Source: Desulfobacterales bacterium (GTDB lineage Bacteria; Desulfobacterota; Desulfobacteria; Desulfobacterales; JAFDCJ01). From it: 9,537 nucleotides of DNA. Every line of letters starts with the position of its first letter. Position 1 is the first letter of the stretch. The translations under genes were made by a program, and so were the position numbers. The notes below the pieces were generated by a model that saw only the letters and a program-made list of their open reading frames with translations, was not told where the DNA came from and did not search any database. The stretch is from NCBI GenBank assembly GCA_029939875.1, contig JAOZSC010000038.1, positions 2,291-11,827 on the forward strand, written 5' to 3'. Positions 1-5,624 of this stretch are shown here, one piece after another.

Positions 1-53
1 CCATCGAAACCTGCGAGTTGCCCGATGAAATCAAGGATACGGCCTCGAGCTAA
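1..53 (+). CDS. 3' tail of an unidentified gene (partial)
   Basis: Reading from base 3, the frame gives IETCELPDEIKDTASS and stops at TAA 51-53. The other two plus frames give less protein-like peptides, one of them stopping at once. The codons mostly end in G or C, like the confirmed genes in this window, and the acidic, polar sequence looks like a genuine C-terminus. The start lies outside the window and 16 residues are too few to name a family. It would be the gene upstream of the glycosyltransferase, on the same strand. An open minus-strand frame also crosses this stretch, so the call is tentative. Confidence 0.4.
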   Translation, partial: IETCELPDEIKDTASS

Positions 54-121
54 AACCGCGCTAAGCGCCTGACTGCGGCGCACGAGCAAAGATCATTTTG
101 AACATAGCTGTCCACACTGGA

Positions 122-168
122 TGCGCACCAGCCGGAAGCCCACGCGGCATCAACCGGCTTGGTGCGTA
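122..168. repeat. strong imperfect hairpin in non-coding DNA
   Basis: GCACCAGCCGG at 125-135 pairs with CCGGCTTGGTGC at 154-165, with one bulged T at 159. The stem extends outward by three pairs (C124-G166, G123 with T167 as a wobble, T122-A168). This gives about 14 pairs around an 18-base loop. No T-run follows on the plus strand, so it is not a canonical intrinsic terminator. It lies between the tail of the upstream gene and the next plausible coding start. It could be an RNA processing or stability element, or a REP-like unit. Confidence 0.55.
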
Positions 169-187
169 CCCGAAATAAAGCGCTCCC

Positions 188-328
188 ATGCTCAGCATCA
201 AACGGTTTTTATTGCAGATTTTTGTTTTAGCGGGCATGCTGCTGGGCCTGCCCCCGGTGTGGGTGTCACCGCTTCTGATTATCGTTTGCCTGCACACCCT
301 GGTGCACCAACGCCATGTTTTTTTATAG
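188..328 (+). CDS. possible 46-aa small membrane protein
   Basis: The frame from ATG 188 to TAG 326 encodes MLSIKRFLLQIFVLAGMLLG followed by LPPVWVSPLLIIVCLHTLV and a short basic tail (HQRHVFL). It is almost entirely hydrophobic, with two candidate membrane-spanning stretches (about residues 7-21 and 26-40) separated by a Pro-rich turn. The positively charged residues near each end could orient a hairpin in the inner membrane. It ends 40 bases before the preferred start of the glycosyltransferase, on the same strand, so co-transcription is possible. No good Shine-Dalgarno sequence precedes the ATG (CGCTCCC immediately upstream), and I recognise no family. It may be a chance open frame. Confidence 0.33.
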   Translation: MLSIKRFLLQIFVLAGMLLGLPPVWVSPLLIIVCLHTLVHQRHVFL

Positions 329-368
329 AAGGTTAGTCAATCAACAACCATCAGTAAATGTTAATATC

Positions 369-1742
369 ATGACCCAAAATATCGGCTTTGTTTCCACCCG
401 TTTTGCCGGAACCGACGGCGTTTCGCTGGAATCCAGCAAATGGGCGGATGTCCTGCAACAAAACGGGCACCGCTGTTTCTGGTTCGCCGGGGAGATAAAT
501 CGTGAACCCGGAAAAAGCCTGCTGGTCCCCGAGGCGCATTTTCAGAACCCCCGGGTCCAATCGATCAACCAGCAAGTTTTCGGCCGCACCGGGCGCAGCC
601 AGCCGGTCACCCGGGCCATCCACGAGATGCGCTCGTTACTCAAAGCCCGGCTGCACGACTTTATCCGCCGCTTTGAACTGGATATGCTGGTGGCGGAAAA
701 TGTTCTGACCATACCGCTGCATGTGCCCCTGGGACTGGCGCTTACCGAAACCATCGCCGAAACCCAGATTCCCACCATTGCCCATCACCATGATTTTTTC
801 TGGGAACGTGTGCGCTTTTCGGTCAATGCCATCGGGGACTATATCCGCATGGCCTTTCCGCCCAACCTGGCCAATATCCGCCACGTGGTGATCAATACCG
901 AGGCCCGGGAACAGCTGGCGCTGCGTACCGGCATTGCCTCGACCATCATTCCCAATGTCCTGGATTTTGAGCACCAGCCCCGGGTGAGCAGGAAAACCAC
1001 CCGTGTTTTTCGCGAATCCATCGGCCTTGACCCGGATGACCGGATGATTTTGCAACCCACGCGGATCGTGCAGCGCAAAGGCATCGAATTTGCCATTGAA
1101 CTGGTGCGGGAGTTGAAAGATCCCCGCAACAAACTGGTTATCTCCCATGAAGCCGGTGATGAGGGCATGGAATATGCTGAGTGGTTAAAGGAGCATGCCT
1201 GTGAACACGGTGTGGATTTACGGCTGGTATCGCTTCGCATTTCTGACCCGTTAAACCAAAGTCGTAACGAACCGGCAGCCTACTCCCTGTGGGATATTTA
1301 TCCCTATGCGGATTTTATCACCTATCCCAGCCTTTACGAGGGCTTCGGCAACGCGTTTCTGGAAGCCGTTTACTTCAAAAAACCGATTTTGATCAACCGT
1401 TACGCCACCTTTGTGCGGGACATTGAACCGCTGGGTTTTGATTTGGCGGTGATGGATGGCTTTTTGTCCAAAAAAACCGTTCAAAATGTCATGAAAATTT
1501 TGAATTCAGCCAAACGCCGAAATGAAATGGTACGGACCAATTACCAGATCGCCGCGCGGCATTATTCGTATGCCGTGTTGCGCAATCAACTGTCGGCGAT
1601 CATGAAATCGTTTCTTGGCGATGCGGTTGAACCGCTCATCGCCAAGGCGCCTTCCCGCAAGTCCGCCGGTTATTTGTATTTTGATCCCCAGGTGGTCATG
1701 TACACGCACTACGACCGCAAACAATGCCGCCGGCCCGTGTGA
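369..1742 (+). CDS. GT-B glycosyltransferase, family 4-like (MggB-type)
   Basis: A cytosolic 457-aa glycosyltransferase, expected to transfer a sugar from a nucleotide-sugar donor with retention of configuration. The N-terminal Rossmann domain opens with IGFVSTRFAGTDGVSLES (residues 4-21), including the glycine-containing acceptor loop. A HHHDF motif lies at 139-143 and PNV at 195-197. The C-terminal donor domain begins near PTRIVQRKG (230-238) and contains the GT4 E-x7-E signature in YEGFGNAFLE (E324 and E332). The opening motif and length resemble mannosylglucosyl-3-phosphoglycerate synthase-type enzymes, which make a compatible solute. The substrate is inferred from remembered family resemblance only. 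An in-frame ATG at 315 would add 18 AT-rich codons that look non-coding, so ATG 369, directly before the conserved beta-strand, is preferred. No strong Shine-Dalgarno sequence precedes either start. A Cys-rich small gene follows after 25 bp. Confidence 0.88.
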   Translation: MTQNIGFVSTRFAGTDGVSLESSKWADVLQQNGHRCFWFAGEINREPGKSLLVPEAHFQNPRVQSINQQVFGRTGRSQPVTRAIHEMRSLLKARLHDFIRRFELDMLVAENVLTIPLHVPLGLALTETIAETQIPTIAHHHDFFWERVRFSVNAIGDYIRMAFPPNLANIRHVVINTEAREQLALRTGIASTIIPNVLDFEHQPRVSRKTTRVFRESIGLDPDDRMILQPTRIVQRKGIEFAIELVRELKDPRNKLVISHEAGDEGMEYAEWLKEHACEHGVDLRLVSLRISDPLNQSRNEPAAYSLWDIYPYADFITYPSLYEGFGNAFLEAVYFKKPILINRYATFVRDIEPLGFDLAVMDGFLSKKTVQNVMKILNSAKRRNEMVRTNYQIAARHYSYAVLRNQLSAIMKSFLGDAVEPLIAKAPSRKSAGYLYFDPQVVMYTHYDRKQCRRPV

Positions 1743-1767
1743 GGCCTGACATGGATGGGAGTTGGCC

Positions 1768-1950
1768 ATGGGTTTTGAAAAGATTTCCGGATTAAGGGGC
1801 AAGGTGTACATTCCGGAAAAACAACAGGCATGCTTCAAAAAGCATCCATGCCGGGACTGCTTCAGCTGCCAGCAATGCAGTGACGATCGCTGCCAGTTAT
1901 GCCTCGACCGGAACTCCTGCCGCTGCGACACTAAAACTTCCCCTCAATAA
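1768..1950 (+). CDS. Cys-rich 60-aa protein, putative metal-binding
   Basis: A 60-residue protein with nine cysteines at 22, 28, 31, 34, 37, 42, 45, 51 and 53. Four form a regular C-x2-C-x2-C-x2-C run (28-37, CRDCFSCQQC), followed by C-x4-C-x2-C and C-x-C. The N-terminus (MGFEKISGLRGKVYIPEK) is basic and has no signal peptide. The density and spacing suggest zinc or iron-sulfur binding in the cytoplasm, but no known fold is recognised. The purine-rich GGATGGGAG at 1753-1761 sits about seven bases before ATG 1768, a good ribosome-binding site. An in-frame TTG at 1762 is the alternative start. The gene lies 25 bp after the glycosyltransferase on the same strand and probably shares its transcript. 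Function is unknown. Confidence 0.7.
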   Translation: MGFEKISGLRGKVYIPEKQQACFKKHPCRDCFSCQQCSDDRCQLCLDRNSCRCDTKTSPQ

Positions 1951-2043
1951 CAGGGCATTCCAATTCACCGTTTTTAGCTGTTTGTCTACAGACATCTGCC
2001 TGATTAATGCAGCGGGCCTGAAAATTCGTCGGTTACGAACAGG

Positions 2044-2832
2044 TCAGCAATTCAGCAAAAAATCAATCAGCGTCTCATTGAAGGCCGCTGCCTGTTCGAT
2101 GTTGGACAAATGCCGGGCTGATGGCAACACCACCAGCCGGGAGCCGGCAATGCGCTCTTGCATGGCCTCAGAGGCGGCCACCGGGGTGCCGGGGTCTTGT
2201 TCGCCCACCATGATCAGGGTGGGAAGATGAATGTCTGCCAGCCGGTCGAGATAGTCGAGACGACGGATGGCCTCGCTGCAGCCGATATAGCCGGCCACCG
2301 GGGTGGCAAGGATCTGGCGGCGAATCAGTTCCACCCCGGGGCCATTGCGCTTCAGGTAGTCCGGTGTGAACCAGCGCTGCAGGGTTTCGTCGACCTGAGC
2401 CTGCATGCCGTTTTTACGGGCCGCGTCGATGTGCGCTTGCCATATGGGCTGGACTTCAGCAGTTATTTCGGCAGCAGTATCGCACAGGGTAACGCTTTTG
2501 AGCCGATGTCCATGGTCCAGGGCCAGGCACTGGCCGAGCATGCCGCCCATGGAAAGTCCCACGAAATGCACGGCATCGATGCCCAGCGCGTCTAGCAGAC
2601 CGACGGCATCTGCGGCCAACATCTCCAGGGTGTATGCTTTTTCAGGAGCATCGCTGTCACCGTGCCCGCGGGTGTCATATCGCAGTACCTGGAAGCGGGA
2701 TTGAAGGGCCTCCATCTGGGGATTCCACATGACCTGGCTGGAGGCCAGTGAATGGCTGAGCATTACCACCGCTGCATCCTGACGGCCGGTAAGCTCGCAG
2801 CTGATATCAATTCCATTGGCATGAATTTTCAT
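2044..2832 (-). CDS. alpha/beta hydrolase, 3-oxoadipate enol-lactonase-like
   Basis: A 262-aa soluble alpha/beta-hydrolase-fold enzyme of usual length. The oxyanion-hole region is SHSLASS (26-32), followed by RYDTRGHGDSD (51-61). The nucleophile elbow is VGLSMGG with Ser94. The acid is Asp213 in GEQDPGTP and the base is His241 in SARHLSNIEQ, so the catalytic triad is complete. The RGHGxS and GLSMGG motifs with the HLSNIEQ ending resemble PcaD-type 3-oxoadipate enol-lactonases. No aromatic-degradation genes are nearby, so a generic esterase, lactonase or C-C hydrolase is equally possible. The start is supported by AGGAA eight bases upstream of ATG. The gene is transcribed alone and converges on the Cys-rich gene. 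Its upstream region holds a perfect palindrome. Confidence 0.9.
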   Translation of the reverse strand: MKIHANGIDISCELTGRQDAAVVMLSHSLASSQVMWNPQMEALQSRFQVLRYDTRGHGDSDAPEKAYTLEMLAADAVGLLDALGIDAVHFVGLSMGGMLGQCLALDHGHRLKSVTLCDTAAEITAEVQPIWQAHIDAARKNGMQAQVDETLQRWFTPDYLKRNGPGVELIRRQILATPVAGYIGCSEAIRRLDYLDRLADIHLPTLIMVGEQDPGTPVAASEAMQERIAGSRLVVLPSARHLSNIEQAAAFNETLIDFLLNC

Positions 2833-2961
2833 GTTGGTTTTTCCTGGGGCTTAAATCAGTTTTGCGTCATAGCCAATCTGATAGGAGGAATCCTGTAATT
2901 GCCGGCACCACATGATTTTGCCTCCCTCTGCTGGACCGTCCGCCTTCATGTTCAGGTCTAT

Positions 2962-2984
2962 ATTGTATCCTGATTAATCAGGAT
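2962..2984 (-). promoter_or_regulatory. 18-bp perfect palindrome at possible hydrolase promoter
   Basis: ATCCTGATTAATCAGGAT at 2967-2984 is its own reverse complement over all 18 bases. Read on the minus strand, TACAAT (plus bases 2967 down to 2962) follows directly and matches the -10 consensus at five of six positions. The palindrome would therefore sit across the -35/spacer region of a promoter about 130 bases upstream of the hydrolase start, a common position for a repressor or activator site. No -35 hexamer of quality is visible, which fits an activator-dependent promoter or chance. The regulator is not encoded in the window. Confidence 0.45.
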
Positions 2985-3006
2985 TGAAGTCCCATCGGTA
3001 TGGTAC

Positions 3007-3210
3007 TGTCCGGTAACATAGTAACAAATTCGAAAATAATCAACTCATGGCGGTTGATTTTAAATGCCGATAGCCTGGTGTTCAGCCCGGAGGCCGGAAA
3101 AATTTTTCCAGAATGGCGTGAAAAGAAAACCAGGTGGATTGTATTTTGTTTCTTCTTGCATTCGGGGTGCGCCTAATGTATTTAAAATCCTGCCTAAATC
3201 GGACAATTGA
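3007..3210 (+). mobile_element. possible remnant of a small mobile or repeated element
   Basis: TGTCCG at 3007-3012 and CGGACA at 3200-3205 form an inverted pair 199 bp apart, enclosing DNA that looks more AT-rich than the flanking genes. Inside, a 48-codon frame from ATG 3064 to TGA 3208 encodes MPIAWCSARRPEKFFQNGVK then RKPGGLYFVSSCIRGAPNVF and KILPKSDN. It has no Shine-Dalgarno sequence and no recognised domain. The pairing does not extend well beyond the hexamers and no target-site duplication is visible. No transposase is present. A decayed insertion-sequence end, a MITE-like unit or chance are all possible. Confidence 0.25.
3038..3059. repeat. 7-bp inverted repeat with 8-base loop
   Basis: AATCAAC (3038-3044) and GTTGATT (3053-3059) are exact reverse complements around TCATGGCG. 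A short TTTT (3058-3061) ends the right arm, so a weak terminator on the plus strand is conceivable, although no gene ends just upstream. It could be an operator or part of the possible element remnant in which it lies. Confidence 0.35.
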
Positions 3211-3267
3211 AAATAAAGTAAGACGAGCCCTTTTTAAATTAAAAATCCTCATTTTAGGCCGAGAAAA

Positions 3268-3275
3268 GGGGGAGG
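3268..3275 (+). promoter_or_regulatory. strong, closely spaced ribosome-binding site of the amidase
   Basis: GGGGGAGG at 3268-3275 is a strong anti-16S match but ends only three bases (TAG) before ATG 3279, which is shorter than usual. It fixes the start of the amidase gene, because no other in-frame start nearby has comparable support. Confidence 0.7.
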
Positions 3276-3278
3276 TAG

Positions 3279-4685
3279 ATGGAATCTGTGCTTAAAAAGT
3301 CTGCGATGGAACTGGCTGGATTGATACGAAACAAGCAGCTGTCTCCTGTCGAATTAATGGAAGCAACCCTGCGCAGGATAGAGGCCGCCAATGCGCACAT
3401 TAATGCCTTTGTGGCTCTGAGAGCTGAAGAGGCGCTGGAAGAAGCTAAAAAATTGGCGCAAGACATTGCCGCGGGGAAAAACATCGGCCCGCTGGCAGGC
3501 ATTCCCCTGGCAGTCAAGGATATGGAAGACACGGAAGGGATGGTCACCAGTTTCGGGTCCATCCCCTTCAAGGACAACATGGTCCGGCACGATTCGATCC
3601 AGGTGGCCCGGCTAAAGGCTGCCGGCGCAATCGTGGTGGGCAAAACCAATACACCGGAATTCGGGTTTACCGGTTTTACCAAAAACCGGCTTTACGGAGT
3701 AACCCGCAATCCCTGGAACACCCAGCGCACACCGGGCGGCTCCAGCGGGGGTTCCGCCGCCGCGATCGCCGCATGCATGGTCCCGCTGGCCACCGGTTCG
3801 GATGCCGGCGGCTCCATCCGCATTCCGGCCAGCTACTGCGGCTGCTTCGGATTCAAACCCACCTATGGCCGGATTCCCATGGGACCGCTGCCGGCACTGC
3901 ACATGTCACGTACCTGGCATTTAGGACCTTTAAGCCGTACCGTCAGTGATGCGGCAATTTTCCTGGATTGCGTGGGCGGCTATCACCCGGCGGATCCGGA
4001 TTCTCTGCCCCGCCCGTCCGTATCCTATGCGCAATGCGTAAATCAACTGCCGCCTGAATTAAAAATCGGCTTCAGTCCTGATCTGGGACATGCCCGGGTG
4101 CAAAAAGATGTTGCCGCCATCGTGCAGCAGGCCGTGAAGGTCTTTGGAGACATGGGACACACGGTAAATCTCTGGCCGGGGAAACTGCCCGATGTAGATG
4201 ATGCCTGGTCCAAACTGATGGTTTACGAACTTTATGCCATTGTTCACGAAAAACTGGATGATATCCGTGCGGAAATGGGAAAAACACTGGTCGGCTCCCT
4301 GGAGCTGGCCAAAGAATTGGATGTGAATGATTTCATAAACATCCAGACCCGTCGGGCTCAGCTCAACACCGTGCTGGAGAATTTTTTTTCCGAATTCGAC
4401 CTGATGCTGACACCCACCATGCCCACAGAGGCCTTTGCTGCCAAGGGACCGCCACCGGCCGAAATCGACGGTCAGCCGATTCCACTGCTAGGAGCGGTGG
4501 CATTTACCTACCCCTTTAATCTCTCAGGTCATCCGGCGGCCACCATCCGGGCCGGCTTGACGGCTAACGGACTTCCGGCAGGGCTGCAGATAATCGGGCC
4601 CAAATATCGTGATGATCTGGTACTTCAAGCAGCCTATGCCTGGGAACAGGCACATCCCTGGAATCACAAGTGGCCGGACATATAG
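3279..4685 (+). CDS. amidase signature (AS) family hydrolase
   Basis: A 468-aa serine amidohydrolase of usual family length that hydrolyses C-N bonds of amides in the cytoplasm. The Ser-cisSer-Lys triad is intact: Lys80 in AVKDME, cis-Ser155 in PGGSSGGSA, and nucleophile Ser179 in GSDAGGSIRIPAS. The 24-residue gap between the two serines is the family norm. The C-terminal part has the typical LMLTPTMP and GLPAGLQIIG segments and ends in a WEQAHPWNHK tail. It is not obviously GatA, because no gatB or gatC is adjacent, so the substrate (aliphatic, aryl or peptide amide, or a 6-aminohexanoate-type compound) is unknown. No signal peptide is seen. It appears to be a single-gene unit, with 232 bp before rubrerythrin, which has its own promoter. 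Confidence 0.92.
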   Translation: MESVLKKSAMELAGLIRNKQLSPVELMEATLRRIEAANAHINAFVALRAEEALEEAKKLAQDIAAGKNIGPLAGIPLAVKDMEDTEGMVTSFGSIPFKDNMVRHDSIQVARLKAAGAIVVGKTNTPEFGFTGFTKNRLYGVTRNPWNTQRTPGGSSGGSAAAIAACMVPLATGSDAGGSIRIPASYCGCFGFKPTYGRIPMGPLPALHMSRTWHLGPLSRTVSDAAIFLDCVGGYHPADPDSLPRPSVSYAQCVNQLPPELKIGFSPDLGHARVQKDVAAIVQQAVKVFGDMGHTVNLWPGKLPDVDDAWSKLMVYELYAIVHEKLDDIRAEMGKTLVGSLELAKELDVNDFINIQTRRAQLNTVLENFFSEFDLMLTPTMPTEAFAAKGPPPAEIDGQPIPLLGAVAFTYPFNLSGHPAATIRAGLTANGLPAGLQIIGPKYRDDLVLQAAYAWEQAHPWNHKWPDI

Positions 4686-4712
4686 ATGGTTTCCATCCAC
4701 AAATGGTTTTTT
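4685..4712 (+). terminator. weak terminator-like hairpin after the amidase
   Basis: GATGG (4685-4689), a TTT loop and CCATC (4693-4697) overlap the amidase stop codon, and a run of six T follows at 4707-4712. An alternative small stem is CCAT/ATGG immediately before the T-run. Both stems are short, so termination here is uncertain. Confidence 0.25.
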
Positions 4713-4772
4713 ATCCGCATTTAAGCCTTATGGCCTGTTTACTTTCAATCCCGCCGGAGGCAGAGTTTTAAC

Positions 4773-4801
4773 TTGACAAATAGGAATGATTCCTATTTAC
4801 T
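4773..4801 (+). promoter_or_regulatory. rubrerythrin promoter with Fur/PerR-type operator
   Basis: A consensus -35 TTGACA lies at 4773-4778. With a 17-base spacer, the -10 would be TTTACT at 4796-4801. Between and overlapping them is a perfect inverted repeat, AAATAGGAAT (4778-4787), centre G4788, ATTCCTATTT (4789-4798), 21 bp in all. The odd-centred A/T-rich dyad matches the architecture of Fur-family operators (7-1-7 or 9-1-9), and PerR, a peroxide-sensing Fur-family repressor, commonly controls rubrerythrin in anaerobes. A bound dimer would block the promoter. The specific regulator (PerR, Fur or another family member) is inferred. Confidence 0.75.
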
Positions 4802-4917
4802 TTTACGCAGCCGGGTTGTTCTCAAAAGGACTTGCGAAGAAAGCCGCAACCGTGAAAATGTTGCTGCCAGCCCATAGCTTTTTTCAAACCACCACAAGAA
4901 GAAAAAGGAGATCCAAC

Positions 4918-5439
4918 ATGAGTAAAACGACTGAAAATTTACAAGCTGCATTTGCCGGTGAATCCCAGGCCAGGAACAAATATACTTTTTTTGCTGAGGT
5001 CGCCAAAGCCGAAGGATATCACTATGTCGCTAAAATTTTTGAAGAAACCGCCGCCAATGAAATGCAGCACGCCAAAGATCACCTTAAATTGCTGAACGGA
5101 ATCGGGGATACGGCCGCAAATCTCAAAGAGGCCTGGGGCGGGGAAGATTACGAAGTGCAGACCATGTACCCCACCTTTGCCAAAGAAGCCGAAGAAGAGG
5201 GAGAAAAAGCAGCCGCGATGGCATTTAAACAGGTGGCCAAAATTGAGGCCCATCACCGGGAGCGTTACAAGAAACTGCTGGAGATGGTAGAAGCGGGCAT
5301 GGTCTTTAAGCGTGAGCAGCCCATCAAGTGGAAATGCGGTGTCTGCGGCTATATCCATGAAGGCACCGAGCCGCCGGCAAAATGCCCGTCGTGCAAAAAT
5401 CCCAGAGAATATTACGAGCCAGCAAATCTGGATTTTTAA
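4918..5439 (+). CDS. rbr: rubrerythrin
   Basis: A 173-aa cytosolic peroxidase that reduces hydrogen peroxide in anaerobes with electrons from NADH-linked rubredoxin-type donors. The ferritin-like diiron domain (about 1-130) keeps all expected ligands when aligned by motif with the Desulfovibrio protein: Glu15 (AGESQAR), Glu48 and His51 (NEMQHAKDH), Glu76 and Glu79 (GGEDYE), Glu110 and His113 (KIEAHH). The C-terminal rubredoxin-like domain binds one Fe(SCys)4 through Cys140/Cys143 (CGVC) and Cys156/Cys159 (CPSC). The start is ATG 4918, with AAAAAGGAG seven bases upstream. An in-frame ATG at 4786 lies inside the operator palindrome and its extension has no rubrerythrin similarity, so it is rejected. 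The gene appears monocistronic and is probably peroxide- or iron-regulated. Confidence 0.97.
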   Translation: MSKTTENLQAAFAGESQARNKYTFFAEVAKAEGYHYVAKIFEETAANEMQHAKDHLKLLNGIGDTAANLKEAWGGEDYEVQTMYPTFAKEAEEEGEKAAAMAFKQVAKIEAHHRERYKKLLEMVEAGMVFKREQPIKWKCGVCGYIHEGTEPPAKCPSCKNPREYYEPANLDF

Positions 5440-5533
5440 AAACGTCGCCATGGCGGTCGGTGGATTCAAGACGCACGCCGAAACTGATACCATCAGGCGC
5501 GTGATCCCGCTTAAAAAGATTATGTTAATCACC

Positions 5534-5593
5534 CAGGCGGGAACGCCAAAGGTTTGCCCACCCGGTGGCGGGATGGCGAACCTTTGCTGCCTG
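5534..5593. repeat. large multi-part hairpin between convergent genes
   Basis: CAAAGGTTTGCC (5547-5558) pairs with GGCGAACCTTTG (5575-5586) with a single wobble position. Nested inside is CCCG (5561-5564), loop GTGG, CGGG (5569-5572). Outside, CAGGC (5534-5538) pairs with GCCTG (5589-5593) across an asymmetric internal loop. The structure fills most of the 185-bp spacer between the rubrerythrin stop and the exporter stop. It has no T-run on either side, so it is not a textbook intrinsic terminator. A bidirectional transcription barrier, a repeat-family member or a small RNA is possible. Confidence 0.6.
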
Positions 5594-5624
5594 ATGGATC
5601 GCCGGGCGCATCGCAAATGACCGG

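Larger units (their letters stand above)
2833..3278. other. 446-bp intergenic region with palindromes and possible element remnant
   Basis: This gap separates the divergent hydrolase and amidase genes and contains no clear gene. From left to right it holds the hydrolase leader, a possible minus-strand -10 (TACAAT read from 2967 to 2962), an 18-bp palindrome, an AT-richer segment bounded by TGTCCG and CGGACA that includes a 7-bp hairpin and a 48-codon open frame, and the amidase leader. TTGAAA at 3207-3212 and the T/A-rich stretch 3231-3245 might serve as an amidase promoter, but spacing is not ideal. Confidence 0.6.

Noticed and set aside
315..368. Longer start (ATG 315) for the glycosyltransferase
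   Set aside because: The added 18 codons are AT-rich with unlike codon use, have no ribosome-binding site, and precede the conserved first beta-strand, which begins directly after ATG 369.
636..1148. 170-codon minus-strand frame within the glycosyltransferase
   Set aside because: Antisense shadow of a well-supported coding sequence, with no domain signal.
1983..1994. TGTCT-AC-AGACA dyad as terminator between the convergent Cys-rich and hydrolase genes
   Set aside because: A two-base loop is too small for a stable hairpin and no T-run follows.
2881..2897. ATAGGAGGAATCCTGT as a second copy of the rubrerythrin-type operator
   Set aside because: Only AGGA/TCCT pairs cleanly, around an even-length centre, and the ATTCC arm is not preserved. 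Too weak to call a shared operator.
4786..4917. Longer start (ATG 4786) for rubrerythrin
   Set aside because: This ATG lies inside the promoter/operator palindrome and the extension has no rubrerythrin similarity. ATG 4918 has an excellent ribosome-binding site.
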